64,000 nt of DNA from Alphaproteobacteria bacterium (GTDB lineage: Bacteria; Pseudomonadota; Alphaproteobacteria; Puniceispirillales; Puniceispirillaceae), in the NCBI GenBank assembly GCA_022425485.1, contig JAKMFL010000050.1, positions 23,629-87,628 on the forward strand, given 5' to 3'. Positions 57,747 through 64,000 of this stretch are shown in pieces. Made by a program: the position numbers and the translations under genes. Position 1 is the first letter of the stretch; every line of letters starts with the position of its first letter. Under the pieces are notes generated by a model, which worked only from the letters and a program-made list of their open reading frames with translations, did not search any database and had not been told where the DNA came from.

Positions 57747-58270
57747 GCGAAGATTTCATTGCGCCAAACTTGCAAGAGCTAGAGACCCGTATTGCTGATA
57801 AAAAAGGCATGCGGCCTGTTGTTTTGCGAATGCGAACCGGCGCCCGTATTGCCGCTGTTCAACTTAACTATAGCGTAGATATAACACAAAGCTCTCTCGC
57901 TGAGGCACTTCCGGAATTCATCTCTCATTATGGTGAGGTGATCGCAAGCCAGCTAAAGGTAAAAAAGATAGATGATGCGCATTTTCAGCATCTAGCGAGT
58001 GGTGTAGCAACAGAAAAAGAAAAGCTGGATAAAGATATTGCCGCCACGCTTTCACAAGGCTGGACTATGGAACGGCTGGCTTTGCACGAGCTATCTGTTC
58101 TGCGTGCAGGTATTTTTGAGCTAAAGGTTATGCCGCATATTCCAGCGCGTGCTGTTTTGTCTGAATATTCTGGTTTAGCGGATATATTCCAATGCGATGT
58201 TGGTTTTATAAATGCCATTTTAGACAAGCTAGCCCGCCAATATCGCAAAATAGAATTGGCGGAAAACTAG
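57743..58270 (+). CDS. nusB: Transcription antitermination factor NusB
   Basis: 175 residues, somewhat longer than usual. The N-terminal helix [21 protein letters not shown] precedes the RNA-binding helices, and the C-terminal half has [18 protein letters not shown] and [16 protein letters not shown] (about 134-149). NusB binds boxA RNA with NusE in rRNA transcription. The order ribH-nusB is widely conserved. Confidence 0.93.
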   Translation: MSEDFIAPNLQELETRIADKKGMRPVVLRMRTGARIAAVQLNYSVDITQSSLAEALPEFISHYGEVIASQLKVKKIDDAHFQHLASGVATEKEKLDKDIAATLSQGWTMERLALHELSVLRAGIFELKVMPHIPARAVLSEYSGLADIFQCDVGFINAILDKLARQYRKIELAEN

Positions 58271-58291
58271 CCGCAATTATTAGCGGCGTCT
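58271..58291. terminator. Possible bidirectional hairpin between nusB and bamE
   Basis: GCCGC pairs with GCGGC around AATTATTA, at the junction of the two convergent genes. There is no clear T-run, so this is weak. Confidence 0.35.
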
Positions 58292-58726
58292 TAGGTTTGA
58301 GAATAGCTGGTCAACAACACTTAACGTATCGCCCGGGGTAGGGGTTTTATATTCTAGTTTCACAATCTCTTTATCAGTGGTTTTGTCTCTGATTTCAATA
58401 GATTCTAGGGTGTTGTTATTATCAAAACTTAAAACAATCAATTCCCGTTCAATGGTTTGCGTGCGTCCAGCAATCGCGGCTTCCATCTTTTGATTGTTAT
58501 AATAAAGACGGCTGCTATCAAACGCGCCTTCAAAACTTGGTGGGCCGAGCAGAAACAGAGCGTCATTGCGACTGGTTTTGCCTATTTCAACTTTGTTCAA
58601 TTCCCCAATTTCGATAAGGTTTCCATGGGTGGTAACCTGAGACTCGCAAGCCTGCAAGCCCGTCAGCAACAACAAGCTAGTAAGCAATAACGTAAAGATG
58701 GAAGGCGCATTTTTCATTAAGTTCAT
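58280..58726 (-). CDS. bamE: Outer membrane protein assembly factor BamE
   Basis: 148 residues from the ATG at 58726; a GTG at 58729 and ATG at 58717 are alternatives. A lipoprotein signal peptide ends in the lipobox LQAC near residue 27. The SmpA/OmlA domain follows with KVEIGKTSRNDALFLLGPPSF (the GxT/SxxxVxxxLGxP block). The outer-membrane lipoprotein stabilises the BamABD machine for beta-barrel insertion. It is divergent from the CBP3 chaperone gene, an arrangement common in alphaproteobacteria. Confidence 0.9.
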   Translation of the reverse strand: MNLMKNAPSIFTLLLTSLLLLTGLQACESQVTTHGNLIEIGELNKVEIGKTSRNDALFLLGPPSFEGAFDSSRLYYNNQKMEAAIAGRTQTIERELIVLSFDNNNTLESIEIRDKTTDKEIVKLEYKTPTPGDTLSVVDQLFSNLRRR

Positions 58727-58921
58727 CACCGTTTATCTTAAAAATAGGGATGTCAGCATAGGGCATAGACCAAACTACCTAACCCTTGATAGTCGAAACA
58801 ATACATCCTGTAAAGCGCAGTCAGCCATAGACGGAACCGCCCAATATAACGTATAAAGGGCTGTGTAATTATTCTACCGCATGACTTATTATTTTATGTT
58901 TGGAGGCTTAAGAAATCGCCT

Positions 58922-59494
58922 ATGTTTAAGCGTTTAAAATCAGCTTTAGGTAAATCTTCCAAAAGTTTAGAAAATCAGCCAGAAGAACGTCTTTACCGAA
59001 AGGTGCTAGAAGCAAGCCGTAACCCGGAGCTTTATACACGTTTTGAGGTAGCTGACACATTAGATGGCCGTTTTGATATGCTGTGTTTGCATGTCGCGTT
59101 GGTCATGCGCAGACTTAAAGCTGCCTCTGATACACGAAGCCCTAATTTTTCCCAAAATTTATTTGATATTTTGTTCGCTGATATGGATTTAACATTGCGT
59201 GAAATGGGGGTTGGTGATTTGGGTGTTGCCAAGCGGGTACGTAAAATGTCGGAAGCTTATATGGGCAGGCTGACCGCCTATAGCCTGTATTTGGATAAAG
59301 GCGATAAACAAGGATTAGCGGAAGCTCTAGCGCGTAATCTAGGCCGTCAAGAACAGGGGGTGCGCGATTGTGATAGGCAATGTGCCGATTTTGTGATGGC
59401 AGTGGCAGCCAAGTTGGAAACGGCAGAAATCGAAGCGCTATTGAGTGCTGAAATCGATCTTGCGCCTATTTTTGCGCCAGAAGTAGGGAAATAA
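58922..59494 (+). CDS. Ubiquinol-cytochrome c chaperone (CBP3-like)
   Basis: 190 residues. The core is the family block RFEVADTLDGRFDMLCLHVALVM (about 41-63) with a later DLTLREMGVGDLGVAKRVRKM (about 92-112). Members help assemble cytochrome b of the bc1 complex and are related to mitochondrial CBP3/UQCC1. A TTGGAGGCTTAAG ribosome region precedes the ATG. The DUF177 gene follows after two bases. Confidence 0.9.
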   Translation: MFKRLKSALGKSSKSLENQPEERLYRKVLEASRNPELYTRFEVADTLDGRFDMLCLHVALVMRRLKAASDTRSPNFSQNLFDILFADMDLTLREMGVGDLGVAKRVRKMSEAYMGRLTAYSLYLDKGDKQGLAEALARNLGRQEQGVRDCDRQCADFVMAVAAKLETAEIEALLSAEIDLAPIFAPEVGK

Positions 59495-59496
59495 GA

Positions 59497-60009
59497 ATGT
59501 CTTTTAGCTTAGATCTTAAACTCACCGCTTCGATGATAGCGAAAGGCACGCCCGAAAGGATGAAAATCACTGCATCAGAGGCTGTTTGTAGCGAGCTAGC
59601 AGAACGATTTGGCTATCTTGGCGTCAGCTCCTTAAAAGGTCAGATAGAGGTTCGCCTGCTATCTGCTGCTTGCTGGCAGCTAAAGGGTGTTTTTATGGCT
59701 GAAATTACGCAAGCCTGTGTGGTTTCAGGTGAAGCTGTGGCAGAAGATTTTCAGTTTGAGTTGTTAGAGCGTTATCTTGCGGCACCTGAAAATAGCAACG
59801 CGGAAATTACCGAAGAGATTGATCCGATGGGCGTTGATGTGGAAATGCTGGAAAACGGAATGATCCCTGTTGGCGAGGCGGTTGCACAAGCATTAGCTGT
59901 ACACGCCGCGCCGTGGCCGCGCCATCCTGATGCGCCTATATTAGCACCGCCAGAGGAAGCAAAAGAAGAAAATCGCCCTTTTGCCAAACTTTCTGAATTG
60001 AAAAAATAA
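59497..60009 (+). CDS. DUF177/YceD family protein
   Basis: 170 residues. The family block AEITQACVVSGEAVAEDFQFEL (about 68-89) has the conserved CxxTxxx-like cysteine and the DPMGVDVEMLENGMIPVGEAVAQAL end. YceD proteins are tied to 23S rRNA maturation and usually lie before rpmF and plsX. Here plsX follows directly and rpmF (ribosomal protein L32) is absent from the gap. Confidence 0.9.
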   Translation: MSFSLDLKLTASMIAKGTPERMKITASEAVCSELAERFGYLGVSSLKGQIEVRLLSAACWQLKGVFMAEITQACVVSGEAVAEDFQFELLERYLAAPENSNAEITEEIDPMGVDVEMLENGMIPVGEAVAQALAVHAAPWPRHPDAPILAPPEEAKEENRPFAKLSELKK

Positions 60010-60049
60010 AATTAGTCTTTATGGTTAGCGCGTCATGGAGGGTTTGGTA

Positions 60050-61099
60050 ATGACAAAACAGCCAAAACTGGCTCTGGATGCTATGGGCGGGGATAAAGCG
60101 CCTCGGATAGTTATCGAAGGTGCTGATATAGCCGTCGCCAAAAACCCAGACTTAACGCTGGTTTTTGTTGGGGATGAGCAGCAAATCAGGCCGCTTTTGA
60201 AAACAACGAAACATCTTCGCTCATCTGAAATTGTGCATACTACTGAGCAGATCGCGCCTGAGGCAAGAGTTTCGCAGGCCATACGCGCTGGCAAACAAAC
60301 TTCCATGTGGAAAGCTATCGAGCTTGTAGCCGAAGGCAAAGCTGAAGCGGTTGTTTCTGCTGGTAATACAGGTGCGCTAATGGCGATGTCAAAACTCCAG
60401 CTGCGGATGATAGAAGGGGTAAGTCGCCCAGCCATAGCAGGTTTTTTCCCAAGCAGTACCGGGCAATCTTGTGTGCTGGATTTAGGTGCTAATATCGAAT
60501 GTGATGCGGAAAATTTGATACAATTTGCAATAATGGGTACAGCCTTTTACCGTGACATTTATGGGGTAGAAACACCGTCAGTTGGATTGCTGAATGTTGG
60601 CGAGGAAGATCAGAAGGGTTTTGATTATCTGCGCGAGGCTGCCAAGGTGTTAAATCTTGAGAAGTTGGATGTAAATTATTACGGCTTTGTAGAAGGCTCA
60701 GATATTACAGCCGGCAGTGTTGATGTCATTGTAACAGATGGATTTACCGGCAATGCGGCACTTAAAACTGCTGAAGGGGTCGCCAATCTGTTTCAGTCTT
60801 CTTTGCGGCAAGCCTTTTCGTCAAATATTATGGGAAAGCTAGGGTATCTGTTAGCAAAAGGGGGGCTGGCCTCTTTGCGGGCAAAACTGGATCCCCGCAA
60901 TCATAATGGCGCGGTATTTTTAGGGCTGAACGGCATTTCAGTAAAATCACATGGCGGCACAGATGCTATTGGCTATGCGAATGCGATTAATGTAGCCGTA
61001 AATATGGTTAAACAAGGCTTTATCCCTGAGGTAACGGCAGCTATTGCGACTGCTAATGAGATTTTCGCACAAGAAAAGACAATGAGCGATGATGAATAA
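60050..61099 (+). CDS. plsX: Phosphate acyltransferase PlsX
   Basis: 349 residues from the ATG at 60050, seven bases after GGAGGG; an ATG at 60035 overlaps this site. ALDAMGGDKAP starts the protein, SAGNTGALMA (about 105-114) and VDVIVTDGFTGNAALKT (about 223-239) follow. It makes acyl-phosphate from acyl-ACP for phosphatidic acid synthesis. It overlaps fabH. Confidence 0.97.
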   Translation: MTKQPKLALDAMGGDKAPRIVIEGADIAVAKNPDLTLVFVGDEQQIRPLLKTTKHLRSSEIVHTTEQIAPEARVSQAIRAGKQTSMWKAIELVAEGKAEAVVSAGNTGALMAMSKLQLRMIEGVSRPAIAGFFPSSTGQSCVLDLGANIECDAENLIQFAIMGTAFYRDIYGVETPSVGLLNVGEEDQKGFDYLREAAKVLNLEKLDVNYYGFVEGSDITAGSVDVIVTDGFTGNAALKTAEGVANLFQSSLRQAFSSNIMGKLGYLLAKGGLASLRAKLDPRNHNGAVFLGLNGISVKSHGGTDAIGYANAINVAVNMVKQGFIPEVTAAIATANEIFAQEKTMSDDE

Positions 61100-62069
61100 T
61101 ACGATTCTTATGGTCGGAGCCGGCAGCTATTTGCCTGAAAAAGTGCTGACAAATGATGATTTAGCGGCCTTTGTGGATACTGATGATGCTTGGATTAAAC
61201 AGCGCACGGGTATTCATCAACGCCATATGGTTGCCGATGGGGAGCTTACCTCTGATATGGCGGTAGCCGCGGCTAATGATGCGCTAACGGCGGCTGGACT
61301 TACCTCAGATGATATCGATATTATTATCGTAGCGACCACGACACCTGATGATACCTTTCCTTCTACAGCTTCTACTGTTCAGCATAAATTAGGAAGTTAT
61401 CAAGCGTTTGCCTTTGATATACAGGCGGTTTGTGCTGGTTTCATATATGCGCTGGGGGTGGGCGAGTCCTTGCTTCGTTCTGGCAAGGGTAGGCGGGCCC
61501 TGATCATTGGGGCAGAAAGCTTTACCAAAATTCTAGATTGGTCAGATAGAACCACCTGTGTGCTGTTTGGGGATGGCGCCGGCGCAGTTATACTCGAAGT
61601 AGCAGACATACCAGCTGAAGATTGGGGTGTTTTATCGACCGTTTTACATACAGATGGTCGTTACCGCGATATTTTATATGTGGATGGCGGGCCTTCTTCC
61701 AGTAAAACGGTAGGGCATGTGCGTATGCGGGGGCAGGATGTATTTAAACATGCAGTGGAAAAGCTTTCTAGCTCGATGAATGAAGTCATAGCCGAAACTG
61801 GCCATGCGCCAACAGATATTGACTGGCTAATCCCGCATCAGGCGAACATCAGAATAATTGACGGCATGCAGAAAAAACTTGGCCTACCGCCTGAAAAAGT
61901 GGTTAAAACGGTCGCCCAGCATGCAAATACCTCTGCTGCGTCCATTCCTCTGGCTTTGAGTGCGGCTACCAGAGACGGACGGGTTAAATCAGGGCATTTA
62001 CTGGCGTTTGAAGCGATTGGCGGCGGGTTGTCATGGGGCGCCTCACTGGTGCGTTACGGTCGTCCCTAG
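61089..62069 (+). CDS. fabH: 3-oxoacyl-ACP synthase III
   Basis: 326 residues. Catalytic Cys in DIQAVCAGFIYAL (about 115), His in WLIPHQANIRII (about 252), and Asn in HANTSAASIPLAL (about 284). It condenses acetyl-CoA with malonyl-ACP to start fatty acid synthesis. Two ATGs in a row at the start; ten bases overlap plsX. The last codons and stop are part of an 11-bp tandem repeat. Confidence 0.97.
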   Translation: MMNNTILMVGAGSYLPEKVLTNDDLAAFVDTDDAWIKQRTGIHQRHMVADGELTSDMAVAAANDALTAAGLTSDDIDIIIVATTTPDDTFPSTASTVQHKLGSYQAFAFDIQAVCAGFIYALGVGESLLRSGKGRRALIIGAESFTKILDWSDRTTCVLFGDGAGAVILEVADIPAEDWGVLSTVLHTDGRYRDILYVDGGPSSSKTVGHVRMRGQDVFKHAVEKLSSSMNEVIAETGHAPTDIDWLIPHQANIRIIDGMQKKLGLPPEKVVKTVAQHANTSAASIPLALSAATRDGRVKSGHLLAFEAIGGGLSWGASLVRYGRP

Positions 62070-62079
62070 GTTGTCCCTG
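62058..62079. repeat. 11-bp tandem duplication at the fabH stop
   Basis: Units ggtcgtcccta (62058-62068) and ggttgtccctg (62069-62079). The first includes the last codons and most of the TAG. GTCCC next pairs with GGGAC (62085-62089) to form a small hairpin without a T-run. Confidence 0.8.
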
Positions 62080-62199
62080 ATCTGGGACAGTAGGGATAAG
62101 CCTGAACGCCGCATAGCTTAACTGGCCGAAAAATGTGCATAAAACCATTTGTTGTAACTCATTAATTGACCTTTTATTTTGCCAATGTTAACTTTTCAT

Positions 62200-62490
62200 A
62201 TGAACAAGACTTTAACAAGAAGCGATTTAGCGAACGCAGTACATGAGCAAATTGGCCTTTCTTATAATGAAAGCGCGCAATTGGTTAGCTCTGTTCTAGA
62301 AGAAATCTCGCTTTGTCTTGAGACAGGGGATCAGGTGAAGCTGTCCTCTTTTGGCACTTTTTCGGTTTCTAGCAAGAACGCTAGGGTAGGGCGCAACCCA
62401 AAAACTGGGGTTGAGGCAACGATCACCCCGCGCCGGGTTTTAAGCTTCCGTCCCTCCAATCTGATGAAAAAACGTGTGAATGGCGGCTAA
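62200..62490 (+). CDS. ihfA: Integration host factor subunit alpha
   Basis: 96 residues from the ATG at 62200, matching the usual family start; TTG (62179) and ATG (62185) upstream are possible. No good ribosome site precedes any of them. The helical part [18 protein letters not shown] is followed by [19 protein letters not shown] with the arm proline that intercalates DNA. Its C-terminus overlaps the MerR-type gene by one base. Confidence 0.93.
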   Translation: MNKTLTRSDLANAVHEQIGLSYNESAQLVSSVLEEISLCLETGDQVKLSSFGTFSVSSKNARVGRNPKTGVEATITPRRVLSFRPSNLMKKRVNGG

Positions 62491-62936
62491 TGGTACAAAA
62501 AGCTGCCTCAGCCTATAAAACTATTTCCGAAGTATCTGCTGCCCTTGATGTGCCCGCGCATGTGTTGCGCTTTTGGGAAACAAAGTTCAGTCAGCTTAAG
62601 CCTATGAAACGCAGCGGTGGGCGGCGATATTACCGCCAAGAAGATATTGCCTTGCTGCAAACGATTAAAGCGCTTCTCTATGATGAGGGATATACAATAA
62701 AGGGGGCGCAAGCGAGCCTGTCTAAGCGCCGCAAATCAGAGGCTAATGCCAGTGGTAATGTCAGTGCTAATGTCAATGCTGGCGTAAATATAGGCCAAAA
62801 CGCTGGCCAAAATATTGGCGGAAGAGACGCGGTGGAGGCACAGGCTGCGCGATCTACCCCTGCGAACCTCTCAGAAGCAGCGCGCCTGCTTAGCCAAGCA
62901 CAAGGGCGCATAGATACGCTGTTAGCCCAGCTTTAA
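62490..62936 (+). CDS. MerR family transcriptional regulator
   Basis: 148 residues. Winged helix-turn-helix at about 10-75: [20 protein letters not shown], then [17 protein letters not shown]. The next 40 residues are a low-complexity Asn/Gly/Ala linker (repeats such as [14 protein letters not shown]), and a short helix [21 protein letters not shown] ends it. It always follows ihfA in alphaproteobacteria, but its effector is unknown. The last codons are duplicated downstream. Confidence 0.88.
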   Translation: MVQKAASAYKTISEVSAALDVPAHVLRFWETKFSQLKPMKRSGGRRYYRQEDIALLQTIKALLYDEGYTIKGAQASLSKRRKSEANASGNVSANVNAGVNIGQNAGQNIGGRDAVEAQAARSTPANLSEAARLLSQAQGRIDTLLAQL

Positions 62937-62980
62937 TCCAGCTTTAGCCTAACTTTCAATTAGGCTTTCAATTAGGCTTT
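62927..62980. repeat. Tandem duplications at the merR 3' end
   Basis: CCAGCTTTAA (62927-62936, with the stop) is followed by CCAGCTTTAG (62938-62947), then ctttcaattagg occurs twice in tandem at 62953-62964 and 62965-62976. Confidence 0.85.
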
Positions 62981-63021
62981 CTCTTGCTTCTAAATTTACA
63001 ACTAGCTATAAATGGCAAAGT

Positions 63022-63098
63022 CGGAGTGTAGCGCAGCCTGGTAGCGCACTATACTGGGGGTGTAGGGGGCGTGGGTTCAAATCCCGCCACTCCGACCA
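63022..63098 (+). tRNA. tRNA-Pro (GGG)
   Basis: 77-nt cloverleaf. The anticodon stem-loop CTATA-CTGGGGG-TGTAG gives GGG. The acceptor CGGAGTG pairs with CACTCCG, A73 and encoded CCA are present. Its 3' end is a probable attachment site for the element to the right. Confidence 0.95.
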
Positions 63099-63213
63099 AT
63101 TCATTACTTAGTGTTTTTCAATAGGTTAATGCTTTATTTTCATATGTGGCGTGGGCTTGAATCTAGTTAAAATTAGCTGGATGAGGCCATAAATGTGGCC
63201 AAACGAGGTCAAA

Positions 63214-64000
63214 ATGCCATCAATTGATAAGTGCAGGGGACGCTGGTCCTGCCGAGTAAGAAAGAAAAATGGTTCTTCGATTCGTAAGACCTTTAATACG
63301 CAAAAAGAAGCTTTAGCCTGGGGTGCTCAAAAAGAATTATAAATAGAACAAGGGAAGCTTTCAAAAATAGAGACTGTTAGTTTTGCTGGCGTTTGCAGAT
63401 TGTATTTAAAACTTTTCACTCCCCATAAAGCCTCATCTACACAAAATTACGAAAATATCACCTTAGGTAAAATATGCAGAGAGGCATGGGCAAATAAGCC
63501 TCTGCACGATTTATCTGCAAGCGATTTGTTACTTTGGAGGGAACAAAGAGGCAAAAAGGCTAGTCAAAATACCATCAGGCGTGAGGTGTCTGCAATTCGT
63601 GTCGTTGCGTATGCTGCAGAGAAAATGGGCATCAATTTAGATTTGAAAATCTTTATGCTCATTAATAAGCCAAAGGTAGTGCCACGTATTCCCAGAAGAA
63701 TTACCGAAGATGATATGCTCAAGCTATTTGCAGCTGCTGATGACGGGGCTAGTCGTAATGACTACCTCAAGCATTTAATTCGGCTTGCCGTTGAGACAGG
63801 CATGAGAAGAGGGGAGCTACTGGACATTGAATGGAGAGATGTCGATTTAAGCAGGGGGTTCATAATTATTCCTGCAATAAAAACTAAAACTAGGCGACAA
63901 AGAGACATACCACTTACCTCAAAAGCACAAAGGGTTGCAGAAGCTTTGTGGAACAAACGAGCAGATGAGCCCCGGTTGTTTAATGTTACTGGTAATGCGG
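63214..64000 (+). pseudogene. Tyrosine-type integrase, interrupted by a stop codon and cut by the window edge
   Basis: The ATG at 63214 opens a frame with an N-terminal Arm/AP2-like DNA-binding part (RGRWSCRVRKKNG, then RKTFNTQKEALAWG). After 42 codons an in-frame TAA (63340-63342) interrupts it, at a spot where relatives read KELEIEQ-like residues. The frame then continues uninterrupted to the edge: a core-binding domain (about 50-150) and the catalytic domain with arginine in ETGMRRGELLDIEWRDVDL (63794-63850) and the lysine loop KTKTRRQRDIPLT. The His-x-x-Arg and tyrosine boxes lie outside. The single stop suggests a recent inactivation, read-through, or a sequencing error. Confidence 0.75.

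Larger units (their letters stand above)
63022..64000 (+). mobile_element. Left edge of an element integrated at tRNA-Pro (partial)
   Basis: A tyrosine recombinase gene starts 115 bp after tRNA-Pro and reads away from it. Integrases next to the 3' end of a tRNA, whose end is recreated on insertion, are the classical sign of a prophage or genomic island. The other boundary and its direct repeat lie beyond the window, so cargo and size are unknown. Confidence 0.7.

Overview
The window looks like a core chromosomal segment of an alphaproteobacterium with fairly balanced base composition. Supporting signs are the cell-cycle regulator GcrA, a DUF1467 protein, a ubiquinol-cytochrome c chaperone next to a DUF177 gene and plsX, glnB-glnA, and the order tig - tRNAs - clpP - clpX - lon - hup - tRNA-Val - nuoA-N. 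A marine, streamlined lineage of the SAR116/Puniceispirillum type is my inference from gene content; no marker in the window proves it.

Layout. 1-4.4 kb: end of a LysM protein, a phosphatidylserine-decarboxylase-like and CDP-alcohol transferase pair, an orphan CoxL-type molybdoenzyme subunit and msrB. 4.6-11.7 kb: a secreted EF-hand protein, an AroE-family dehydrogenase, gcrA-pepN, an RhlE-type helicase and an alpha/beta hydrolase. 11.7-17.5 kb: parE, glnBA and a class I aminotransferase, all on the minus strand. 17.7-25.2 kb: tRNA-His, tRNA-Leu, trigger factor, ClpP, ClpX, Lon, HU and tRNA-Val, a protein-quality-control block. 25.3-33.6 kb: an accessory stretch around tRNA-Asp (aldo/keto reductase, ABM monooxygenase, DUF3426-like membrane protein, sulfatase, lrgAB, GST, SDR, a two-subunit sulfopyruvate decarboxylase, and a small ORF that lacks a start codon). 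33.8-48.0 kb: all fourteen complex I genes nuoA-N in order. 48.0-52.0 kb: birA, coaX, rnj, mce and DUF1467. 52.1-58.3 kb: rpiB, glyA, nrdR, ribD, ribE, a ribBX-like gene, ribH and nusB. 58.3-62.9 kb: bamE, CBP3 chaperone, DUF177, plsX, fabH, ihfA and a MerR-type regulator. 63.0-64.0 kb: tRNA-Pro followed by a tyrosine integrase interrupted by a stop codon, probably the edge of an integrated element that continues beyond the window.

How the genes work together. nuoA-N with the CBP3 chaperone serves respiration. tig/clpPX/lon serves proteostasis. The rib cluster makes flavin, but its second enzyme lacks the cyclohydrolase II metal site, so a separate ribA must exist elsewhere. plsX-fabH starts fatty acid and phospholipid synthesis, and the lipid-like pair at the left edge may add to it. 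comDE and the sulfatase point to organosulfur use.

I found no CRISPR array, defence locus or clear new multi-gene system. The most unusual signals are: short tandem duplications running across or next to the stop codons of at least five genes; an RNA helicase that seems to start at ATT; a small gene whose start codon seems lost; a trigger factor with a His/Asp-rich insert and a histone-H1-like tail; a decarboxylase-like protein without its pyruvoyl serine; and the tRNA-Pro integration site.
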